Below, piece by piece: positions 1 to 5,493 of a DNA stretch of 5,931 nt. The DNA comes from Eubacteriales bacterium (GTDB lineage: Bacteria; Bacillota; Clostridia; Peptostreptococcales; Anaerovoracaceae). A model generated the notes under the pieces. It searched no databases and was not told the origin of the DNA. It saw only the letters and a program-made list of their open reading frames with translations. Numbering within the stretch: the first letter of the stretch is position 1; each line of letters starts with the position of its first letter. The DNA is taken from positions 1 through 5,931 of the forward strand of contig JAQUYZ010000127.1 in NCBI GenBank assembly GCA_028691625.1, read 5' to 3'. Made by a program: the position numbers and the translations under genes.

Positions 1-1
1 G

Positions 2-643
2 CTTTCTGTTATTGTAAACCATATGTCGGAGGTGGTTAAACGGCACATCCACGAATTAGTGAGCCGCCAGGACATCAACATTCTCCTGCAGAATGCAGCC
101 AAGGGGAACCAGGCTATCGTGGATGATGTAATACCAGGAGTGATCAGTGTTTCCGACCTTCAGAAGATCCTGATGAATCTCCTGAAAGAGGGCGTTCCCA
201 TCCGTGACATGGAAAGTATACTGGAAACCATCGGCGATCAGGGTGTAGCCATCAAGGATACCGATATGCTGACAGAGTATGTCAGACAAAAGCTGAAGAG
301 GACCATTACAAGAAAATATACGGACGGCAGCAGCATAAAGGTGATATCCCTGGATCAGGGGATTGAGAATACAATCCTCAGCTCTGCAAAAAAGAGTGAA
401 CACGGGACTTATCTCGCAATTGAGCCCCAGGTGGTCCAAAGAATTGTGGAGGGTGTAACAGAGCAGATTGAAAAAGTAAAGGAGCTGATTCACCAGCCGG
501 TCATCCTCACATCACCCATTGTAAGGATATACTTCAAGAGGCTGATCGATCAGTTTCTGCCAAACCTGACGGTGCTGTCCTTCAACGAAATCGATACCAA
601 TATACAGATTCAGGCAATTGGCATCATACAACTCAAAGAATAG
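2..643 (+). CDS. flhA: Flagellar biosynthesis protein FlhA, C-terminal part (5' end outside window)
   Basis: FlhA is the main membrane protein of the flagellar type III export gate. Its C-terminal cytoplasmic domain forms a nonameric ring that docks chaperone-substrate complexes. Only the last 213 codons are visible, roughly the final third of a protein that is usually near 700 residues, so the membrane segments lie upstream. The frame is open from base 2 and reads LSVIVNHMSEVVKRH, matching the conserved family stretch just before the 'HELxxRQ' segment (here HELVSRQD). An internal ATG at 23 is therefore not the start. Other family marks are the conserved run VIPGVISVSDLQKILMNLL, the segment VPIRDMESILE, and the C-terminal block around SPIVRIYFKRL and VLSFNEI. 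The reading frame is intact to its TAA. Identification is firm. In many Clostridia flhF and flhG come next; here the following gene is the flagellar sigma factor. Confidence 0.95.
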   Translation, partial: LSVIVNHMSEVVKRHIHELVSRQDINILLQNAAKGNQAIVDDVIPGVISVSDLQKILMNLLKEGVPIRDMESILETIGDQGVAIKDTDMLTEYVRQKLKRTITRKYTDGSSIKVISLDQGIENTILSSAKKSEHGTYLAIEPQVVQRIVEGVTEQIEKVKELIHQPVILTSPIVRIYFKRLIDQFLPNLTVLSFNEIDTNIQIQAIGIIQLKE

Positions 644-708
644 GATTGGAACGTTTTCTTGCGTATCGAAGTAAAACAGATTATTTCCTTGAAAAGAGGT
701 GAGGTTAC

Positions 709-1476
709 ATGAATTCCGCTGAAATGACAGAAGAAGATAAAATACAGCAACAGTGGCGGTACTACAAAGCGAATAGAAGCATTGAAGCGAGAAATGAAAT
801 TGTGCTCCAATATACCGGTCTGGTCAGAAAAATCGTCTTGCGCTTTAAAGGCAGTTACAGCAATTTCGGGCAGCTCGACGATATGGTGAATCAAGGGATT
901 ATAGCTTTAATCGATGCGGTGGAAAAATTTGATCCTGACATGGGAAACAAATTTGAAACCTTTGCTTCCTTGAAAATCAAGGGTTCAATTATTGACTTCA
1001 TGCGAAAACAGGACTGGGTTCCGCGAAATCAACGAAACCTGTCAAAGGAACTGGACGAAGTGTACAGCGAGCTCTATGCCGAACGGGGCAAGGAGCCCAC
1101 GAAACTGGAAATCGCAGAACGGATGGACATATCCCTGCCTCACCTGGACAAAATTCTCCAGCAGCGGCACAATTCGATTATTCTTTCCTATGAGGAAGCA
1201 ATCAATGAAAAAATGATGATCGCATCACCGCTCATTGTCAACGAAAATGACAGGGAATCACCGGAAACGGGAATTTTATACGAAGAGCTGAAGGACAAAC
1301 TGATGGAGGCCATCGATCAGCTGAATGAGAAGGAGAGGCTTGTCGTCTCACTTTACTACTATGAAAGCTTGAAGCTGAAGGAAATCGCCGAGGTTCTGAG
1401 TATAACAGAGTCAAGGGTTTCACAGATCCATTCAGCGGCAATCATTAAAATGAAGAACAGAATGAGCAATTATTAA
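709..1476 (+). CDS. fliA: RNA polymerase sigma factor for flagellar operon, sigma-28 (FliA/SigD/WhiG family)
   Basis: This alternative sigma factor directs RNA polymerase to late flagellar, motility and chemotaxis promoters. In the family it is held inactive by the anti-sigma factor FlgM until the hook-basal body is complete. The 255 residues match the usual family length. Region 2 spans about residues 26-110, with the core-binding helix around QLDDMVNQGIIALIDAVEKF (55-74) and the -10-reading segment ending in QDWVPRNQR (101-109), a hallmark of the sigma-28 group. Region 3 is about 112-170. Region 4 is about 195-250, with a helix-turn-helix near LKEIAEVLSITESRVSQIHS (223-242). The ATG is preceded by AGGTGA at 697-702 with 6 nt spacing. 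The 65-nt gap after flhA shows no clear promoter or terminator, so co-transcription with flhA is likely. The symbol could equally be sigD by Bacillus convention. Confidence 0.95.
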   Translation: MNSAEMTEEDKIQQQWRYYKANRSIEARNEIVLQYTGLVRKIVLRFKGSYSNFGQLDDMVNQGIIALIDAVEKFDPDMGNKFETFASLKIKGSIIDFMRKQDWVPRNQRNLSKELDEVYSELYAERGKEPTKLEIAERMDISLPHLDKILQQRHNSIILSYEEAINEKMMIASPLIVNENDRESPETGILYEELKDKLMEAIDQLNEKERLVVSLYYYESLKLKEIAEVLSITESRVSQIHSAAIIKMKNRMSNY

Positions 1477-1503
1477 TGAAGATAAAGATTGGGAGGTAGC
1501 GGA

Positions 1504-2268
1504 ATGGTAAGAGGATTTTATGCAGCGGCCGCGGGTGTTTTTACACAGCAGAAAGCATTGAACGTAATATCCAACAATATCGCAAATGCGACAACAGCGG
1601 GATATAAGAGCCAGTCAACGATGGAGTCCAGTTTTGGAGAACATATGATCAACAGGCTGAGTGAGCTGGACAGTGTGGCACAGAACAATATCGGCACCGG
1701 AGCATTTTTGACTGTAAACAGCACAGAATATACAGACTTTACGCAGGGAAGTCTGGAAAGCACCGGGAGATCCGTTGATATGGCCATCAACGGAGAGGGT
1801 TTCTTCCTGGTGGAAAGCGAGGCCTTCGGACAGGTTCTTACCAGAAACGGTCAGTTCGAAATTGATGAAGAAGGAGATCTGTACCTTCCGGGCGTCGGTA
1901 AAGTTCTGAATGACGGGGAGGACACCATCAATCTTGAGAGCAGCAGCTTCACGGTCAGCCCCTCCGGAGCCATCAGCGTCGGCGGAGAGGAAGCAGATAC
2001 GCTTTTTGTTGCGGTGATCAATGAGGAAACGGTATTGAAAAGCGTAGGAAACGGCGTTTTCCAAAGTGAGGAAGGCGGCTATGAGCAGGCAGAAACCGGT
2101 GCGTATGCCATCATGCAGGGTATGGTGGAAAAATCCAATATCAACATGGCACAGGAGATGAGCAAGATCATAGCGGGACAGAATCACTACAATTCGTGCA
2201 CACAGCTCATTAAGATGTATGATGCGATCAATGAGATTACCGTAAACCAAATCGGCCGCATCGGATAA
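1504..2268 (+). CDS. flgF: Flagellar basal-body rod protein, FlgF-like (FlhO type)
   Basis: A proximal-rod protein of the flagellar basal body, exported through the flagellar type III apparatus and polymerised outside the membrane. The 254-residue product begins MVRGFYAAAAGVFTQQ and carries the rod/hook N-terminal signature SNNIANATTAGYK (23-35). The central rod-protein motif lies in FTQGSLESTGRSVDMAINGE (79-98) followed by GFFLV. A C-terminal amphipathic helix region runs from MVEKSNINMAQEM (207-219) to the end. The start is the ATG at 1504: GGGAGG at 1491-1496 sits 7 nt upstream. An in-frame TTG at 1489 would overlap that site and add residues before the conserved MxRGFY start. The C-terminus (KMYDAINEITVNQIGRI) departs from the canonical FlgG ending more than the downstream paralogue does. 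FlgF/FlhO is therefore the better name, although automated annotation may call both genes flgG. It starts only 27 nt after fliA ends, so the two are probably one operon. Confidence 0.85.
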   Translation: MVRGFYAAAAGVFTQQKALNVISNNIANATTAGYKSQSTMESSFGEHMINRLSELDSVAQNNIGTGAFLTVNSTEYTDFTQGSLESTGRSVDMAINGEGFFLVESEAFGQVLTRNGQFEIDEEGDLYLPGVGKVLNDGEDTINLESSSFTVSPSGAISVGGEEADTLFVAVINEETVLKSVGNGVFQSEEGGYEQAETGAYAIMQGMVEKSNINMAQEMSKIIAGQNHYNSCTQLIKMYDAINEITVNQIGRIG

Positions 2269-2283
2269 ACAGAACCTTTTGTT

Positions 2284-2289
2284 TATAAT
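2284..2289 (+). promoter_or_regulatory. Possible -10 hexamer (TATAAT) between flgF and flgG
   Basis: An exact TATAAT stands 15 nt after the flgF stop. A start point about 7 nt downstream would fall at the base of the predicted hairpin at 2292-2347. No recognisable -35 lies 16-18 nt upstream (that region is the flgF 3' end) and there is no TGn extension, so this may be a chance match. Confidence 0.2.
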
Positions 2290-2291
2290 GG

Positions 2292-2347
2292 CGCCGTGCC
2301 GAGGGTAGTCTCGCGGGAAACCGTGAAAGGAAATGCCCCGGCAGGCG
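2292..2347 (+). promoter_or_regulatory. Long imperfect RNA hairpin in the flgF-flgG gap (unassigned leader element)
   Basis: The gap can fold into one long stem. CGCC (2292-2295) pairs with GGCG (2344-2347). After a bulged G, TGCCG (2297-2301) pairs with CGGCA (2339-2343). After a bulged A, GGGTA (2303-2307) pairs with TGCCC (2334-2338) through one G-U pair. An asymmetric internal loop follows (5' side 2308-2311, purine-rich 3' side 2326-2333). The tip is CGCGG (2312-2316) paired to CCGTG (2321-2325), closed by a GAAA tetraloop. No T-run follows, so it is not an intrinsic terminator. It ends 5 nt before the flgG ribosome binding site at 2353-2360, and CTC at 2349-2351 could pair with GAG of that site. 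It matches no riboswitch consensus that I can recall. A role in flgG translation or mRNA processing is inference. Confidence 0.55.
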
Positions 2348-2367
2348 ACTCGAAAAGGAGAAAAAAT

Positions 2368-3114
2368 ATGATCAGAGGATTTTACGCAGGAGCATCCTGC
2401 CTAGTCACTCAGCAAACCAACCTCAACACCATTGCAAACAACATCGCCAATATCGGGACAACGGCCTATAAACCGCAGCAGGCTGCATTTTCCGCCTTAC
2501 TGTATCAGAGCCTATACGGAGGAGCCGGAGAGGGCAACTATATTTCCAATGGACACGGTGTCCGCGTTCAGAAGACAGGAGTGGATTTCACCCAGGGGGA
2601 TCTGAAGAGCACCGGTATGCCGATGGACTGTGCGATCCTGGGAGACGGCTTTTTTGCAATTGAAAACAGGGAAGACGGGTCGATTACCTATACGCGTGAC
2701 GGAAATTTTCACCTGAGTGTGGACGAATCCAACACATATCTCGTCAACAGCGCCGGGAATTTCGTGTTGAATGCGGAGGGAGAACGGATCGGGATTGCCG
2801 GTGCAACGCAGGATGCCGATGGCAACGTGACCTCCGCCGGTGGATTTGACTCCAAACAAGTCGCAGTTTATGCATTCGCAAATCAATACGGTTTGGAGCT
2901 GGCGGGCGGAAATCAATTCAAGGCGAACGAGACTTCAGGAGAAGGGGTAGCTGTTGAAAATCCGGAGATAAAGGTCGGATACCTGGAAAACTCAAGAACT
3001 CAGCTTGCACAGGAAATGGTGAAGATGATCGAAGCTTCCAAGGGGTTCTCTTTTGGATCAAAGGTTGTTCAGACCGCCGACGAGATGGAAAAGGTCATCA
3101 ACCAGCTCAGATAA
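2368..3114 (+). CDS. flgG: Flagellar basal-body rod protein, FlgG-like (FlhP type)
   Basis: A distal-rod component paralogous to the preceding gene. The 248 residues open with MIRGFYAGASCLVTQQ and carry the N-terminal rod/hook motif ANNIANIG (23-30). Next comes TTAYK, where the usual 'GYK' glycine is alanine. The central motif is in VDFTQGDLKSTG (72-83) followed by LGDGFFAIE. The C-terminal segment LAQEMVKMIEA (213-223) and the ending VVQTADEMEKVINQLR match the FlgG ending well, except that the common 'QRAYE' position reads SKGFS. The ATG at 2368 is chosen because AAAAGGAG at 2353-2360 lies 7 nt upstream and the product then aligns with its paralogue. A GTG at 2296 would add 24 basic residues, encoded by the hairpin region, that do not belong to the family. 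Unlike the tight spacing usual for flgF-flgG pairs, a 99-nt gap precedes this gene. Confidence 0.87.
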   Translation: MIRGFYAGASCLVTQQTNLNTIANNIANIGTTAYKPQQAAFSALLYQSLYGGAGEGNYISNGHGVRVQKTGVDFTQGDLKSTGMPMDCAILGDGFFAIENREDGSITYTRDGNFHLSVDESNTYLVNSAGNFVLNAEGERIGIAGATQDADGNVTSAGGFDSKQVAVYAFANQYGLELAGGNQFKANETSGEGVAVENPEIKVGYLENSRTQLAQEMVKMIEASKGFSFGSKVVQTADEMEKVINQLR

Positions 3115-3132
3115 TCCTAAAATTACACCCTC

Positions 3133-3215
3133 AGTTTAATTTGTATGATTATTGTACGAATTTATAAAGTTATAGTTTAATGTGGCCGCAAGTTGTGCTA
3201 TGATCAAATTAAACT
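3133..3215 (+). repeat. 11-bp inverted repeat with a third half-copy upstream of fapA
   Basis: AGTTTAATTTG at 3133-3143 has its exact reverse complement, CAAATTAAACT, at 3205-3215. A further direct copy of the first 8 bases, AGTTTAAT, is at 3174-3181. The direct copies are 41 nt apart, close to four helical turns. The arms are 61 nt apart and AT-rich, so an RNA stem is less likely than protein-binding sites on DNA. The right arm begins directly after the candidate -10 at 3199-3204, and the middle copy overlaps the candidate -35. This is the arrangement expected of an operator, but the regulator is unknown. Confidence 0.5.
3176..3204 (+). promoter_or_regulatory. Candidate housekeeping promoter (extended -10) for fapA-pilZ-parA
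   Basis: TATGAT at 3199-3204 is preceded by TGC, giving an extended -10 (TGnTATGAT). Seventeen bases upstream, TTTAAT at 3176-3181 is a weak -35 (three matches to TTGACA). A start near 3211 would leave an untranslated leader of about 64 nt before the fapA ATG. It lies in the longest intergenic gap of the window, where a new transcription unit would be expected. A sigma-28-like alternative, TAAA (3165-3168), 16 nt, then GCCG (3185-3188), is also present, but its second half matches poorly. Confidence 0.45.
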
Positions 3216-3217
3216 AA

Positions 3218-3230
3218 AATCAGACTGATT
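3218..3230 (+). promoter_or_regulatory. 13-bp palindrome in the fapA leader
   Basis: AATCAG and CTGATT flank a single central A, forming a perfect two-fold symmetric site just downstream of the predicted transcription start. As RNA it could form only a weak 5-bp, AT-rich stem. A T-rich stretch (ATTTCATTTTTT, 3231-3242) follows, so a feeble terminator/attenuator or an operator half are both possible. Confidence 0.3.
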
Positions 3231-3274
3231 ATTTCATTTTTTACAATTTACGCTGTGTTGGATTGGAGAAGAAT

Positions 3275-4693
3275 ATGGATCAGATGGAAACTCCTGAAAT
3301 CAATCAACCTGAGATTCCGGCTGTCATTTTGATCGAAGTAACGGCAAGTGACGACAGTATGACGGGCTTTATCAAGCTGGTCAAACAGGGCGAGAATCCT
3401 CTTCCGGTTACGAAGGAGCAGTTGATTGAGGCGCTGTATGCGAATCGCATCACATATGGGATTAAAGAGTCTTCTGTGGAAAAGCTGGCAGCAAGGCCAA
3501 TTTATAATATCAAGATTGAGGTTGCAAAGGGATTGGCCCCGATCAATGGAGAAGACGGGACGATCTGCTTTTTTGTAAAAAGGGACGCGGAATACAGTCC
3601 TGAGATCAATATGGAAGGCACAATAGATTATAAGAATCTGGATTATTTTCAGATCGTGAAAAAGGATCAGGTGCTTGCCGAGATTAAAAAAGAATCTGAA
3701 GGTACCGAGGGCATGAACATTTTTGGGGGCATCATGCCGGCAAAGAACGGCCGGCCGGCGCCGTCTCCAGTAGGAAAAAATACACATCTCGTGCAGGATG
3801 ATACCCTGCTGGTCTCTGACTGTGACGGAGTGATCCGATTTATAAGGGATACCATCGATGTCAACGACATGCTGAAGATCAACGGGGATGTGGATCAGCT
3901 CACAGGCAATGTCAATTTTTCAGGGGATGTTACGATTGAAGGAGACGTCAGTGACGGTTTTTCCGTGAAATCCGGAGGGAATATTATTATAAAGGGAGTC
4001 GTGGAAGATGCAACCATTGAAGCGGCTGGAAATGTTCATATTTCTAAAGGGATCAATGGAGGCGGAGCAAACAGCATTTATGTCGGCGGAAATCTGAAGT
4101 GTAAATATATTGAGCATGCGAATATCCACGTGGAGGGAGAAATCAACGTAGATTATATCATCGACAGCAATGTAACCTGTATGGGAAATATTGCGCTGGG
4201 CGGCAGCCGTGAACTGATTGTAGGCGGCGATGTCAGGGTCCTGGGGGAATTAAGGGCGAAAGACATCGGATCCGAAAGCGAACGAAACACAAGGATCGAA
4301 GTGATCGGGATAAAAAACATGGACACGGAAACCATTGAAAAGCTGACAAAGGAAAGGGATGAGTTCAGCGCAAGGATGCAGCTTCTGGTGGAGGGTGCTC
4401 AGAAAATGAGTCAATCCAGAATGAATGCGGGAGAGGATGTAATGGAACAGCTCGCCTTAGCAAAGAAGCAGATTCTTGTCATCAGGGATAAAGTCGATCA
4501 GCTTAATTTCCAGATACAGCAGGCGGAGAAGAACTGGACGATGGAATTCCCGGGCTCCATTATCTGCAAGCGGAAAATCTATCAAGGAGTAAAAATCTTT
4601 TTCGGGGAAGAAAAATTTCATTTTGAATTGGATAACATCGAGCATTGCAGGTTATTCTGGGCGGATGGAACGATCATTCACGGGACTTTATAA
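3275..4693 (+). CDS. fapA: FapA / DUF342 family protein (flagellar assembly protein A-like)
   Basis: A 472-residue cytoplasmic protein of the DUF342/FapA family, with no signal peptide or membrane segment. Residues about 15-80 form the family's N-terminal domain. The hallmark segment with EGTEGMNIFGG, PAKNGRPA and VGKNTHLVQDD lies at about 142-176. A repetitive right-handed beta-helix follows (about 200-345), visible as recurring 'GNVxFxGDVxIxGDV' and 'GGNIxI...GNVHI...GGNLKC' turns. A charged coiled coil occupies about 352-420 and a short beta cap ends the protein. The name comes from a Vibrio protein needed for flagellar assembly. The biochemical role in Firmicutes is poorly defined, so function here is inferred from family and location beside rod genes. 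The ATG at 3275 is preferred because GGAG at 3265-3268 lies 6 nt upstream; an in-frame TTG at 3263 would overlap that site. It is probably the first gene of a unit with pilZ and parA. Confidence 0.88.
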   Translation: MDQMETPEINQPEIPAVILIEVTASDDSMTGFIKLVKQGENPLPVTKEQLIEALYANRITYGIKESSVEKLAARPIYNIKIEVAKGLAPINGEDGTICFFVKRDAEYSPEINMEGTIDYKNLDYFQIVKKDQVLAEIKKESEGTEGMNIFGGIMPAKNGRPAPSPVGKNTHLVQDDTLLVSDCDGVIRFIRDTIDVNDMLKINGDVDQLTGNVNFSGDVTIEGDVSDGFSVKSGGNIIIKGVVEDATIEAAGNVHISKGINGGGANSIYVGGNLKCKYIEHANIHVEGEINVDYIIDSNVTCMGNIALGGSRELIVGGDVRVLGELRAKDIGSESERNTRIEVIGIKNMDTETIEKLTKERDEFSARMQLLVEGAQKMSQSRMNAGEDVMEQLALAKKQILVIRDKVDQLNFQIQQAEKNWTMEFPGSIICKRKIYQGVKIFFGEEKFHFELDNIEHCRLFWADGTIIHGTL

Positions 4694-4710
4694 CGAGGCA
4701 GCCAATTTCT

Positions 4711-4726
4711 CCGTCTCTTGTGACGG
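4711..4726 (+). other. Small hairpin after fapA
   Basis: CCGTC (4711-4715) can pair with GACGG (4722-4726) around a 6-nt loop. GCGGGGTAAAG follows rather than a T-run, so it is not a classical terminator. It may stabilise the fapA mRNA 3' end or be fortuitous. Confidence 0.3.
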
Positions 4727-4734
4727 CGGGGTAA

Positions 4735-4754
4735 AGTTGAATGCGTATTCAATT
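4735..4754 (+). other. Hairpin just upstream of the pilZ ribosome binding site
   Basis: TTGAAT (4737-4742) and ATTCAA (4747-4752) form a perfect 6-bp stem around GCGT. It extends by a G-U and an A-U pair to 4735 and 4754. It ends 9 nt before the GAGGTGA ribosome binding site at 4763-4769. No T-run follows. As DNA it is also an inverted repeat that a protein could bind. Confidence 0.35.
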
Positions 4755-4776
4755 GATGAGATGAGGTGAAAAGAGC

Positions 4777-5412
4777 TTGACTGACAGTTCTTACATTAAA
4801 ATGGATGTTTTTTATGCGGAAGAGGAGGTAACTGTTTCTTCCTTAGCGGTTACTTCTATGGGCGAACGAGTTATTCTGGCAGGAGAGAATTTTGGACTGA
4901 TCCCCCATAAATCTATCGTCGAGGTGGTGGGATATTTACAGGACGGGATTGTATACATGAATGCAGAAGTGACGCTGTCTACCAGCTCCCAGCTTAATTT
5001 GACAATCATCAAAATCGACGACAAGCAGGAGCGCAGAAACTACCTGAAAGTAAAAGTGTTTATGAATACAAAGCTTGTCAGAGCTTTCTCCCTCGGTAGA
5101 AACAAAAAGGCCTTTGCGATGAATGAACCGATTCATACCAGAGATATCAGTCTGGGAGGAATAGGCTTTTATACCAGCAGAGTTTTGTTTAAGAAGCAGA
5201 GGATCGAAATTGACTTAAATATGCTGAGGCCGGGATTTATTGCCCAGGCCGAGGTTCTAAGAAGGGAACGAGGCCCCTTCCGGGGCGGATACAGATTTAA
5301 ATATGGATGCCGGTTCATGAATATCAGCGGGGAAGAGGAAAGAGTACTCTGCGAATTTGTATTTCGTACCCAGATTGAGAACCACAAAAAACTGATGCAT
5401 CAAGAAGACTAA
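4777..5412 (+). CDS. PilZ domain protein, YcgR-like (probable c-di-GMP-responsive flagellar regulator)
   Basis: A soluble 211-residue protein with the two-domain layout of YcgR/MotI flagellar brake proteins: an N-terminal beta-rich domain (about 8-80) and a C-terminal PilZ domain (about 84-205). The c-di-GMP-binding marks are the arginine-rich linker ERRNYLK (85-91) and the DxSxxG motif in TRDISLGGIGF (D123, S125, G128). The second arginine of the usual RxxxR is lysine here (R87-K91), so ligand affinity may be altered. In known members, c-di-GMP binding lets the protein interact with the stator or rotor and slow the motor; applying that here is inference from family and neighbours. The start is the TTG at 4777, with GAGGTGA at 4763-4769 7 nt upstream. 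The next in-frame ATG (4801) has no such site. It lies 83 nt after fapA and 81 nt before parA on the same strand. Confidence 0.85.
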   Translation: MTDSSYIKMDVFYAEEEVTVSSLAVTSMGERVILAGENFGLIPHKSIVEVVGYLQDGIVYMNAEVTLSTSSQLNLTIIKIDDKQERRNYLKVKVFMNTKLVRAFSLGRNKKAFAMNEPIHTRDISLGGIGFYTSRVLFKKQRIEIDLNMLRPGFIAQAEVLRRERGPFRGGYRFKYGCRFMNISGEEERVLCEFVFRTQIENHKKLMHQED

Positions 5413-5414
5413 TC

Positions 5415-5457
5415 AGGGCTTGCCGCATGACCCGGAATCGGACAGGGAGCAAGCCTT
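5415..5457 (+). promoter_or_regulatory. Stem-loop between pilZ and parA
   Basis: AGGGCTTGC (5415-5423) pairs with GCAAGCCTT (5449-5457): 9 bp including one G-U. The 25-nt interior can itself pair as CCG-GAAT-CGG (5432-5441), or as CCC (5431-5433) with GGG (5445-5447). The stem starts 3 nt after the pilZ stop. Only three T residues follow the stem's C-rich part before the sequence turns to A-rich TTTAAAATAAA, so termination would be weak at best. It could be a partial terminator, an attenuator or a leader element for parA. Confidence 0.45.
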
Positions 5458-5493
5458 TAAAATAAACACTCAACGAAATGGAGGGTTCAACTG

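Noticed and set aside
1615..2250. 211-codon reading frame on the minus strand inside flgF
   Set aside because: It lies wholly opposite a well-conserved rod protein gene, resembles no known protein, and is best explained by codon bias of the real gene.
2291..2352. Cyclic-di-GMP-I or -II riboswitch upstream of flgG
   Set aside because: A GAAA-capped hairpin and the motility context suggested it, but the spacer is one long hairpin without the three-way junction and conserved core strings of class I, and it lacks the conserved 3' half of class II.
2296..2367. N-terminal extension of FlgG from a GTG at 2296
   Set aside because: The added 24 residues are basic and unlike the family, while a strong ribosome binding site precedes the ATG at 2368, which gives the canonical MxRGFY start.
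1504..2391. Near-identical 17-nt stretch at the 5' ends of flgF and flgG (around AGAGGATTTTA)
   Set aside because: It encodes the shared RGFYA motif of paralogous rod proteins, so protein homology explains it without a mobile or regulatory repeat.
3248..3787. 179-codon reading frame on the minus strand over the fapA 5' end
   Set aside because: Antisense shadow of a clear DUF342 gene; the translation is rich in Arg, His, Phe and Cys with no recognisable domain.
4756..4769. Overlapping three-codon mini-ORFs (ATG AGA TGA and ATG AGG TGA) before pilZ
   Set aside because: They coincide with the purine-rich ribosome binding site GAGGTGA and have no ribosome binding site of their own; chance is the simplest explanation.
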